Part shown: positions 6,854 to 14,528 of the stretch, in pieces
Layout of the letters: each line of letters starts with the position of its first letter
How positions within the stretch are numbered: position 1 is the first letter of the stretch
Assembly (NCBI GenBank): GCA_003221075.1
Contig: QHUF01000058.1
Span: forward strand, 1 to 17,201
Direction of reading: 5' to 3'
Length of the DNA stretch: 17,201 nt
DNA from: Gemmatimonadota bacterium
GTDB lineage: Bacteria; Gemmatimonadota; Gemmatimonadetes; Gemmatimonadales; GWC2-71-9
Notes under the pieces: model-generated
What the model was told of the DNA's origin: nothing
Database searches by the model: none
What the model saw: the letters and a program-made list of their open reading frames with translations, nothing else
Position numbers and translations under genes: made by a program

Positions 6854-8660
6854 GCACATCGCGGATCTCGCCCGCGGCGGCGATCACGTGATCGACATCC
6901 CGGGAGAGCGCCCGTGCCTGCTGGGTGGCATTAGTCAAATCGCTGAGCACTGCCGCCACGCCTGCCGACCGCAGCCGCAACAGATCGAACCGGACATTCT
7001 GCATCGCCAAGACGCACGATTCGATCTGCTCCTCGACGCGCCGGCGCCGGGTCAATAGATCGCTCAGCGCCTGGCGCTGGCGATCGAGCAGGCTGAGCTG
7101 GCGTTCGCGCTCCGTTCCTTCTTCATGATGCTTCACCGCTTCAATCCGCACTTCGATTCGAGCCAGCGCGCCGTCATCCACATCGGCGCTCATGCCGTGC
7201 AGCATGCGCGCGAGGTCTTCGGCTCGCTTCAGCAGCGCATCGACCGTGACCACCACGTCCGGGAGCAGCTTCCGCTCCGACGCGGGGACGCGCTCCATGA
7301 TCTTGAGAATCGCTTCCCGGTCGTTTCGTGCCAGGCGAACCGTGTCGATATGGCGGCCGAACTCGTCCGCTTTGGGCGCCGGCAACGCGCGGCGTGGGCC
7401 AAGCAGCGCTCCCTGCGCGTCCGGCGCTGCCGGCCGATTGAGCACGTCGCGCCACGAATACCCGTTCTGCCAGAGCTTCATGTATTGCGGGAGCAAGCCG
7501 AAGGCGCCCCACGGGACAGTCACGAAGAGCGACCAGCCGAGACCGCCGCCGGTAATCAGGTCGATGAATGTCAAACCGCCACACACCGACGCCCACGACA
7601 CGAAGCCATCGCGGAACTTCGCGACCAGGCGGGGTTCGCCGCTGGCCGTGAGATCGCTCTTCGGATCCCGCTTCGGACTTGGCCGTGTCGCGCGCCGCCG
7701 CTCCGGCCGGCCACCGCCCGACATCCTGGCGGGTGGCTCCCCCAACCGGGTTTCCGGACGCGCCAGCGCGCTGAGGCTCGGACGTCGCGAGGGGCGGTAC
7801 GGCGGCGCGCTGCGCGATTCCAGCGCGCGTCGCAGCGCGTCGGCGGTCGGCCAGCGAGCCTCCGGCTCCTTCTCGAGCGAGCGCATGACGCATGAGGCGA
7901 GATCATCGGGACAGGTCGGCGTCTTGTCCTGGAGGTTGGGCGCCTGTTCGGTGATCTGCTTGAGCAGCAACCCCGGAACGGTCGGCGCCGAGAACGGCAG
8001 CTCTCCAGCGAGCATCTGGTAACCCACGACGCCCAGACTGTAGATGTCGGAGCGGCCGTCGATCTCGCGATCGCCGGCTGCCTGCTCGGGACTCATATAG
8101 TGCGGCGTGCCGATGGCGACACCGGTCGCGGTCAGCGTTCCCGGACCCGTCGTCGAGGTGAGCGCCTTGGCGATGCCGAAGTCCGTGAGGACGGTCCGGC
8201 CGCGGCTCCCCTCCAGCAGGATGTTGTCGGGTTTGACGTCGCGATGGATGATGCCGAGGGCGTGCCCGGCGCCGAGTGCGTCCGCGGTTTCCATCATGAT
8301 GCGCCGGGCTTCCTCAGGTGGCAGTCGCTCGCGGCGCTTGAGACGCGCCGCGAGCGATTCACCGTCCACATAGGCCATCACGAAGTACACGAGTCCCTCG
8401 GGACCTTCCCCGACGGAATGAATCGGGACGATGTGCGGGTGGGACAGACGCGCGGCCGTTTCCGCTTCCCGGAGGAAACGCATGCGGATTTCCTCACGGA
8501 ACGCGAGCTCGGGCGGGAGCACCTTGACTGCCACCGCCCGCTTGAGCCGCTCATCGCGGGCATGATAGACGACGCCCATGCCGCCGCGGCCGATCTCCCC
8601 GTCGAGCGTGAAGGAAGAGCCAAGGGCCTGACTCAGCCGCTGCGCCAACAGATCGCTCAT
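6792..8660 (-). CDS. Membrane-associated Ser/Thr protein kinase (PknB/Hanks type) with 2TM domain and coiled coil
   Basis: Eukaryotic-like Ser/Thr kinase, numbered from ATG 8660 (622 residues). The kinase domain, about residues 17-285, is complete: glycine loop GRGGMGVVYHA, ATP Lys 46 (VAVKVL), catalytic HRDVKPDN (Asp 141), DFG 160-162, a Thr/Ser-rich activation loop and GTPHYMSPEQ, then DIYSLGVVGYQML. After a basic Pro-rich linker, residues 349-400 form a paired hydrophobic hairpin resembling the 2TM domain fused to such kinases. The last 200 residues are charged and helical, probably coiled coil, with a Pro-rich tail. No extracellular PASTA or NHL sensor is present, so the C-terminal part, possibly cytoplasmic, may be the signal input or partner site. 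An in-frame TTG at 8672 would add four residues; ATG 8660 is preferred. No strong ribosome binding site is visible. It is divergent from lon. Confidence 0.93.
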   Translation of the reverse strand: MSDLLAQRLSQALGSSFTLDGEIGRGGMGVVYHARDERLKRAVAVKVLPPELAFREEIRMRFLREAETAARLSHPHIVPIHSVGEGPEGLVYFVMAYVDGESLAARLKRRERLPPEEARRIMMETADALGAGHALGIIHRDVKPDNILLEGSRGRTVLTDFGIAKALTSTTGPGTLTATGVAIGTPHYMSPEQAAGDREIDGRSDIYSLGVVGYQMLAGELPFSAPTVPGLLLKQITEQAPNLQDKTPTCPDDLASCVMRSLEKEPEARWPTADALRRALESRSAPPYRPSRRPSLSALARPETRLGEPPARMSGGGRPERRRATRPSPKRDPKSDLTASGEPRLVAKFRDGFVSWASVCGGLTFIDLITGGGLGWSLFVTVPWGAFGLLPQYMKLWQNGYSWRDVLNRPAAPDAQGALLGPRRALPAPKADEFGRHIDTVRLARNDREAILKIMERVPASERKLLPDVVVTVDALLKRAEDLARMLHGMSADVDDGALARIEVRIEAVKHHEEGTERERQLSLLDRQRQALSDLLTRRRRVEEQIESCVLAMQNVRFDLLRLRSAGVAAVLSDLTNATQQARALSRDVDHVIAAAGEIRDVLSASPAPASPPRGQRPRSSP

Positions 8661-8782
8661 GCCGTTTTGCAATCCATTCGTGGACTAAGATTTAGCCGCA
8701 TCCATGCGGCCTTGCAACACAGTCTGGACGCGTCGTGTTGGCAGTCACGCGCCGCTTTGGCGGCGCTAGGAGGAACGGACCT

Positions 8783-8801
8783 GCCGTAGACGGCGTTTTT
8801 T
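8783..8801 (+). terminator. Weak terminator-like hairpin upstream of lon
   Basis: A 4-bp stem GCCG-TAGA-CGGC, plus a possible U-G closing pair, is followed by TTTTTT at 8796-8801. It lies about 65 nt before the lon start on the same strand. The stem is short for an intrinsic terminator, so it is at best an attenuator or pausing site and may be chance. Confidence 0.2.
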
Positions 8802-8857
8802 CGTGGCATAGACGGTGCGTTCTGCTTCCCAAACCGTAGTTCACGAAACTTAGCATT

Positions 8858-8863
8858 GGAGAG
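8858..8863 (+). promoter_or_regulatory. Ribosome binding site of lon
   Basis: GGAGAG at 8858-8863, in TTGGAGAGTCC, lies directly before ATG 8867; its GGAG core ends 5 nt before the start. This supports ATG 8867 over the next in-frame ATG at 8879. It is one of the few clear Shine-Dalgarno sites in the window. Confidence 0.75.
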
Positions 8864-8866
8864 TCC

Positions 8867-11299
8867 ATGTCAGACCGGATGAGTTTGCCCGTCCTGCCGT
8901 TGCGCGACGCCGTGCTGTTTCCGGGCGTCGCGTCGCCGATTGGCGCGGGCCGTCCTGCCACATTGCGCGCCATTGAAGCCGCCCTCAAAAACCCCGACCG
9001 CAAGGTGTTTGCGGTCGCGCAGAGAGAGAATATCGACCAAGTCACGCCCGGCGTACTCTATACGACCGGAACGATCGCGCGCATCAGCCAGGTGCAGCGC
9101 AATCTGGGGGGCGTACAGCTGATCCTGCACGGCGAAAGCCGCGGGACGGCCGTGCATTACAGCGAGACCAACGGCTATCTCGAAGCGACCGTTCGCGAGG
9201 CCGAGGATCTCCCTCCTCTTAATGAGAAGGATGCCGCGTTCGTAGCGTTGCATCGTGAAGTTCGCGAGCGTGCCGCGGAGCTGGGACAGAAGTCGGGACT
9301 TCCCAAGGAAGTCGTGCAGCAGGTGCTGCAGGGTGTCAGCGACCCCGGCGCCCTCGCCGACCTCGTCGCTGGCCATCTCGACATCCAATCGCTGGAGCGC
9401 CAGCAGCTGCTGGAAGCCCTCGCGGTGGAGGACCGGCTGCGTCGTGTGCTCGTTCACGTGCAGCGCCAGATCGCCGTCGTCGACGCGCAGGAAGACATCA
9501 AATCGCAGGTCCAGGAAGAGCTCGGCGAACGCCAGCGTGAGATGCTGCTGCGCGAGCAAATGAAGGCGATTCGGAAGGAGTTGGGAGAAGAGGAAGAGGC
9601 GGCTGAGGCCGACGACCTCAAGAAGCGTCTCGATGCGCTCGACTTGCCGGAGGCGGCTCGCAAGGAAGTCGACCGCGAGCTAGCGAGGCTGGAGCGCGCG
9701 GGGCGCGAATCGATGGAAGCGCAAGTCATCCGCACGTACCTTGAGACCGTCGCCGAGCTGCCCTGGAACAAGCGCACCGAAGAGTCGCTCGATCTGAAAC
9801 AGGCCGCAAAGATCCTCGAGGAGGATCACTACGGCCTGCAGGACGTGAAGGACCAGGTGCTCGAGTTCCTCGCGGTCCGGCAGCTGCGGAAGCAGCAAGA
9901 GCCGAAAGAAGAAGCCCCCGGGAACGAGGACGACCGCGCCGCGCGCGCACCGACCTTGCTGTTCGTCGGACCGCCGGGCGTCGGCAAGACCTCGATCGCC
10001 AAGTCCATCGCGCGTGCGATGGGCCGGCCGTACGTACGCATTTCGCTGGGTGGCGCCCGGGACGAGGCCGATATTCGCGGCCACCGGCGCACCTACGTCG
10101 GCGCGATGCCGGGCCGCATCATCCAGGGGATGAAGCAGGCAGGCGCGAAGAACCCGATTTTCCTGCTCGACGAAGTCGATAAGCTGGGCGTTTCGTTCCA
10201 GGGCGACCCGGCCGCCGCGCTGCTCGAAGTGCTCGATCCGGCGCAGAACGACTCGTTCACGGACCACTATCTCGGCGTGCCGTTCGACCTCTCGGAAGTG
10301 CTGTTCATCGCAACCGCGAACTTCCTGCAGAGCATCCCCGCTCCGCTGCTTGATCGACTGGAGACGGTCAACTTCGCGGGCTACACCGAGCGCGAGAAGC
10401 TCGAGATCGCCAAACGGTATCTCGTTCCCCGGCAGCTGACCGAGAACGGTCTGCGTAGCGGTCAGTTGACGCTCACCGACGACGCCTTGAGCGAGATCAT
10501 CGCGAGCTACACCCGCGAGGCTGGTGTTCGCCAGCTCGAGCGCGAGATCGGCAAGCTCGGCCGCAAGGTGGCTCGAAAGATCGCGGACGGCGTGGCGGAG
10601 AAAGTGACTGTCAGCCCCAAGGCCGTGCCCGAACTCATCGGGCGGCCGAAGGTGCATCCCGAGCGGATGGCCGGCGAGGACCAGGTCGGCGTGGCGACCG
10701 GCATGTATTACACGCCCGTGGGTGGCGACATCATGTTCGTCGAGGCGAGCGTCATGCGCGGCAAGGGCGAACTGCTCCTGACCGGGCAGCTCGGCGACGT
10801 CATGAAGGAGTCGGCCCGCGCCGCACTCACGTATGCGAAGTCGCATGCGGAATTGCTCGGCATCCCCGAGGGAGCGTTCGTCGATACGGACATTCACGTA
10901 CACGTGCCGGCGGGCGCGATTCCCAAGGATGGGCCCTCCGCAGGCGTGACGATGGCGACCGCGCTCGTTTCGGCACTCTCGCGCCGCCCGGCCCGCCACG
11001 ACATTGCGATGACGGGAGAGATCACACTGCGTGGCCGCGTGCTGCCGATCGGCGGGGTCAAGGAAAAGGTGCTCGGCGCCGTGCGGGCGGGGATCAACTC
11101 CGTGATTCTGCCCAAGGATAACGAGCGCGATCTCGACGATCTGCCCGAGGAAGTGCGGAAAACACTCGACGTCCATCTGGTGGAGGAGCTGGGTGACGTG
11201 GTGAGCCTGGCCCTGCGGGGGGCCCGTTTCGAAGCGGGCCACCTGATCTTCGAAACGGAAGCGCCGGTGCTAGTTGGCGCTCACGCCGGCAACCACTAG
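8867..11299 (+). CDS. lon: ATP-dependent Lon protease (endopeptidase La)
   Basis: Cytoplasmic AAA+ serine protease that unfolds and degrades damaged and regulatory proteins; 810 residues, a normal length. In order: LON substrate-binding domain from residue 7 (LPVLPLRDAVLFPG); a coiled, highly charged helical region (about 190-285); AAA+ module with Walker A GPPGVGKT (368-375), Walker B FLLDEVDK (432-439) and ATANF sensor-1 region; and a protease domain with catalytic Ser 691 in PKDGPSAG and Lys 734 in GGVKEKVLGA. The Ser-Lys spacing of 43 equals that of E. coli Lon. A variable acidic insert (QEPKEEAPGNEDDRAAR) precedes Walker A. The start has a good ribosome binding site. The 3' end overlaps the convergent TetR gene by 30 bp. 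The leader holds several dyads but no recognisable heat-shock operator. Confidence 0.98.
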   Translation: MSDRMSLPVLPLRDAVLFPGVASPIGAGRPATLRAIEAALKNPDRKVFAVAQRENIDQVTPGVLYTTGTIARISQVQRNLGGVQLILHGESRGTAVHYSETNGYLEATVREAEDLPPLNEKDAAFVALHREVRERAAELGQKSGLPKEVVQQVLQGVSDPGALADLVAGHLDIQSLERQQLLEALAVEDRLRRVLVHVQRQIAVVDAQEDIKSQVQEELGERQREMLLREQMKAIRKELGEEEEAAEADDLKKRLDALDLPEAARKEVDRELARLERAGRESMEAQVIRTYLETVAELPWNKRTEESLDLKQAAKILEEDHYGLQDVKDQVLEFLAVRQLRKQQEPKEEAPGNEDDRAARAPTLLFVGPPGVGKTSIAKSIARAMGRPYVRISLGGARDEADIRGHRRTYVGAMPGRIIQGMKQAGAKNPIFLLDEVDKLGVSFQGDPAAALLEVLDPAQNDSFTDHYLGVPFDLSEVLFIATANFLQSIPAPLLDRLETVNFAGYTEREKLEIAKRYLVPRQLTENGLRSGQLTLTDDALSEIIASYTREAGVRQLEREIGKLGRKVARKIADGVAEKVTVSPKAVPELIGRPKVHPERMAGEDQVGVATGMYYTPVGGDIMFVEASVMRGKGELLLTGQLGDVMKESARAALTYAKSHAELLGIPEGAFVDTDIHVHVPAGAIPKDGPSAGVTMATALVSALSRRPARHDIAMTGEITLRGRVLPIGGVKEKVLGAVRAGINSVILPKDNERDLDDLPEEVRKTLDVHLVEELGDVVSLALRGARFEAGHLIFETEAPVLVGAHAGNH
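11221..11258. repeat. Two overlapping, mutually exclusive hairpins downstream of the tetR stop
   Basis: Hairpin A: GGCCCGTTTC/GAAGCGGGCC (11221-11240), a near-perfect 20-bp palindrome with one T-G pair. Hairpin B: CCGTTTCGAAG (11224-11234) with CTTCGAAACGG (11248-11258), perfect 11-bp arms and a 13-nt loop. They share 11224-11234, so only one can form in RNA. The sequence lies inside the last codons of lon (plus) and 12-50 nt after the TetR stop (minus), where it could end TetR transcripts. There is no T-tract. Confidence 0.45.
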
Positions 11300-11866
11300 G
11301 TCGACCGCCGCTTCGCGCCAGCGCTCGCGGAGCGATGGCTCGTCGGCGCCGAGTGGGGGGGCACTCGTGGCAATCACAGCTTCCATGCTGAGATAGCCCA
11401 CCATCAGGATCAAAGCCTGTGCGGCAGCCAGGTGCGGGTCGACATCGTCTCGCACCTGGCCCAGCCCCTGGCCTTCGGCCAGCAACACGACCAGCCGATT
11501 GATCGCCGGCGCAAAGGCCGCACCACCGCCCGAGCGCGTTCCCTGACCGAGCAGCGCGACGATTTGCGGGTTTCTCGCGAGGAACTCGAACTGCGCGGCG
11601 AGCGTGAGCCGGAGCCGCTCGAGCGGCCCTCCCGCCGGGTACGACAATTCCGCCAACGCGGTCTCCAGTTCGCCGGCTGATTGTGCGAGCACAGCCTGGA
11701 AGAGGCCGCGCTTGGAGTGGAAGTAGTAGAACAGCAGCTGCTTGTTCACGCCCGCTCGGCGGGCGATCTGCTCGACTCGGGCGCCCGCGAAGCCACGCCT
11801 GGCAAACTCTTCGCGGGCGGCCGCGACGATTCGTAATGCTCTATCATTACTTAGCTTAGGTGGCAT
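11270..11866 (-). CDS. TetR/AcrR-family transcriptional regulator
   Basis: One-component repressor, 198 residues, a usual TetR length. The N-terminal helix-turn-helix domain (about 8-54) is canonical: RIVAAAREEFARRGF, ARVEQIARRAGVNKQLLFYYF and HSKRGLFQAVL. The rest is an all-helical ligand and dimerisation domain with no residues that reveal its ligand. ATG 11866 follows a perfect 30-bp dyad by 5 nt, so autoregulation is very likely. It is the last gene of the minus-strand cluster, 34 bp after the M14 peptidase stop, and its own stop lies inside the end of lon (30-bp overlap). No clear Shine-Dalgarno is present. No divergent target gene sits at the dyad, so other targets must lie elsewhere, or it only tunes itself. 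Confidence 0.93.
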   Translation of the reverse strand: MPPKLSNDRALRIVAAAREEFARRGFAGARVEQIARRAGVNKQLLFYYFHSKRGLFQAVLAQSAGELETALAELSYPAGGPLERLRLTLAAQFEFLARNPQIVALLGQGTRSGGGAAFAPAINRLVVLLAEGQGLGQVRDDVDPHLAAAQALILMVGYLSMEAVIATSAPPLGADEPSLRERWREAAVDLVVAGVSAN

Positions 11867-11871
11867 GGGCT

Positions 11872-11901
11872 GATTTCATCAACCGTTTGGTTGATGAAAT
11901 C
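11872..11901. promoter_or_regulatory. Perfect 30-bp dyad, predicted TetR operator
   Basis: Arms GATTTCATCAACC (11872-11884) and GGTTGATGAAATC (11889-11901) are exact reverse complements around GTTT. The core AACC-N4-GGTT resembles operators of several TetR/AcrR-type repressors. It is AT-rich in a GC-rich region and lies 5 bp before the TetR ATG, filling the gap back to the last base of the peptidase stop codon. No T-tract follows on minus, so an operator fits better than a terminator. Confidence 0.85.
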
Positions 11902-14012
11902 TAAGGCCCTTCGTCTGGCCCCGCCACTGTCCGCATGGTCGGCTTTGGCGCCGCCGGCCAGGCAACCCCCAAGTCGTTCCAGTTCAGAATCGCATTGAAC
12001 ACGAGCGCGAAGCTTCCCTGTGTCTCCCACCGCCAGAATGGTCTGATGGCAAACAGCACGACGTGTCCCTGGCCGACCGGCGCATCGATGACTGCCGGCC
12101 GTCCCGCCAGCTCCTCGCCGTTGACCAACAGTCCCGACAGCCGCAACGAATCGCGCTTCTGATGGAAGCTCAACACAACGCGCGGCCGCGTCCGTGCCTG
12201 CTGGGCGGTGAGGTCGGCGTCCTGATCCTCGGGAACGTCGGTGCTCGTATCCACTTGGAAGAGAGGTTGCTGATTGAAGTAGACCGCCAGCGTATCCGGG
12301 TACCCGTAGGCGATGGGACTGCGCGGATCCTTCATCACGGCACGGTAGATCCCGCCCGTCGCGCGCAGCTGCTTGGCAGGCGCGATGTCGACGCCGCGCG
12401 CGACGCCATACTCGGTGAAAATCCCCGCCGTGCCACCCTCAGTGATCAGTACGCCGCCCGCGGCGATCCATTGATTCAACGCGGCCATCCCCTCGAGTCC
12501 GATGCCAGGCCGTACGTCGTCGGTCGAATCCGGGCCGACCAGGTTGGGGGTGGTCGCGGTGCGGCGCCACGGAATCGGCGGCCCGTTCATCGGCAGCCCG
12601 TTCACGATCTGCTGCGGGTTGTTCGAGACGAACGGCAGCACGAGCACATTGAATTGCCGCAGCAGGTCACGCCGATTGAGTTGTTGGACGTTCAAGTACG
12701 TGTACGGGCAGGTCGAGCTCGTGCCGCGTGACCTGCGGCGCGTTCGCCACGCCGACGACGCTGAGTCCGAGAGACTCCGCGGCCGGCCGGATCCGTCTCT
12801 CCAGACCCGCCACGGCCGGAATGATCGTCGTGCCCCGACCCCAGGCGCGTTGCGCGACCGTAAACGAATCCTCGCTCGCCCACATCCGCACGTCACGCAA
12901 CGCGAGACGGAACTGAATCAGTCCGCTCTCCGTCGTGGGCGCGATCAGGTACGTCGTGCTCCCGCTCGAGCCCGTGACTTCACCCTTCACTCGCGCATCG
13001 GCGGACAGCAGCGTCGTCGGGCCATGCAGCACTGCGGTGTCGTTGATCGCCCGCAGCGCGACGTTGCGCACGTACTGCAGCGTCCAGCCCGTGTCGTCGT
13101 ACGGCGTTGGATCGTTAGGCCCGTAGTCCTGTATGCTGAAGTAGCTCTTTGCGAGCGGCCCGTAGGGCTGGTCGAGCAGCACGACGTAATCGCCCGCCGC
13201 GATGTCCGCGTCGCCGGCCTTGAACGGCTTATCGGCGCGACGCACTTCGATGCCATGAAAGCGGAGCAGGTTGACGAGATTGGCCGCCTCGACCGGCCTC
13301 GCCTGGCTCGCGGGGATCTGGAACGCGTTCGGGCCGTCTTTCGCATGCCCGCGCTCGATGGCGCGCACGCCCTTGCGGTAGAACTGGTCGAGATAGCGAT
13401 GACCGTTGCGCGCCATGTAATTCAGCGCGATGAGCAGCGCCGACTGCTGGTAATTGATGTTGTTGCGAATACACCACCGCACCCCGTTGAGCGGCGGGTT
13501 GGGGCGGAACCATTCGACCGACGTCTGCCGGTCGGGGAGCTTCACGGTGTGGCAGTCGGCGCCGCGCGAGGTGTACGTCTCATAGAACCGGCCGATCGCA
13601 TTGTGGCCGTTCGCTACCCAGAACATGTAGTTAGGTGTCCAGCCGTCGTAGAAATCGTGCGTCCACACGCCGGGCAGACCCCGAGTCGTCAGGGCCGTGA
13701 TTTCCTGGAAGGCGAGCTCATTCCATTCGCTGATCACGATCGGGTCGAGCTCGCGATTGTACGGACCGGTGCCGGTCGACGTATAGAGGAAAGGCACCGA
13801 CTCGTGCAGGTCGTGCAGCACCGTGGGATGCCAGTCGAAGAACGCGTGCATCATAGTGCGCGTCAGCACCTGCGACATGGCGATCCCATCGCGGTTGTTG
13901 TCGTGCGCCGTGTACTTGCCCCAATAGATCAGGCCCGGGGCGATGTTCTTGTTCGCTTTGCGGTAGCGGTAGACGTCGACCATCCTGTCGCGCCCATCCA
14001 CCTCGGTCACTG

Positions 14013-14033
14013 GCGTGATAAGTGTTATCACGC
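14013..14033. repeat. Perfect 21-bp dyad inside the peptidase gene
   Basis: Arms GCGTGATAA (14013-14021) and TTATCACGC (14025-14033) are exact reverse complements around GTG. It encodes the peptidase segment SVITLITPV. The AT-rich core stands out from the surrounding GC-rich codons and looks operator-like, but it lies about 540 bp inside the gene, so a role is unproven. Confidence 0.5.
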
Positions 14034-14427
14034 TGTCGCGAATTTGTCTGATGAACGGGGTCTCCTCGACCGTCAGCCGGTAGGCCAGTTCCATCAGCAT
14101 CTCCGGCGAGCCGGTCTCGGGCGAGTGAATCGACCCCGTCGCATAGTAGATCGGCTTGCCCGCTGCGATCAGCCGCTGCGCCGAGTCGCCTGTCAGGCGC
14201 CTGGGGTCAGCGAGCGCGGCGGTGATGTCGCGATAATGGTCGAGCTGCGCGATCGTCGCCGAGTCGGCGATGGCCGCCACGATCATCGGCCGTCCCTCAT
14301 CGCTCTTGCCGAGGTCGAACACCTTGACGCGCGGGGATACCTCGTCGAGCGCGCGGAAGTAGCGTGTGATGTCGGCGACGTAGGAGAGCCGGCCGACGGT
14401 ACCCGGGACATAGCCCAGGACCTTCAG

Positions 14428-14450
14428 GGGACTCGGGACTCGGGAGTCGG
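14428..14450. repeat. 7-bp ACTCGGG tandem repeat in the peptidase gene
   Basis: GGG is followed by ACTCGGG twice (14431-14444) and then AGTCGG. It codes on minus for the residues DSRVPSP (43-49) in a variable stretch before the peptidase domain. Like the 10-bp repeat at 4351, the unit is not a multiple of three. Only two copies are present, so chance is possible. Confidence 0.4.
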
Positions 14451-14528
14451 TGGGGAGATGGTCCGTGAGCTCGGTGTTGAAGCGCGGCTCGGTCGTCAGC
14501 TCACGGATTTTGGCAGTGTACGCGGAGT

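Larger units (their letters stand above)
8661..8866. promoter_or_regulatory. Divergent kinase/lon intergenic region with three dyads and a T-tract
   Basis: This is the longest non-coding stretch in the window. Reading on plus: GCCGCAT-CC-ATGCGGC (8695-8710), perfect; CAACAC...GTGTTG (8715-8720/8735-8740) enclosing the palindrome GACGCGTC (8727-8734); and GCGCCGC-TTTG-GCGGCGC (8749-8766), a perfect 7-bp stem. Next come AGGAGG at 8768-8773 with no sensible ORF, and a weak GCCG/CGGC hairpin (8783-8794) followed by six Ts (8796-8801). I could not place a convincing -35/-10 pair or a known heat-shock operator (CIRCE, HAIR). The first two dyads may be operators; the last elements would lie in a lon leader. 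Confidence 0.5.

Noticed and set aside
9680..11242. 520-codon open frame on minus, opposite lon
   Set aside because: Lon is complete and conserved on plus in this region; the antisense frame has no family features.
6909..12205. Shared 14-mer CCGTGCCTGCTGGG near 6913 and 12193
   Set aside because: Both copies encode QQAR on minus in unrelated proteins; chance in GC-rich coding DNA.
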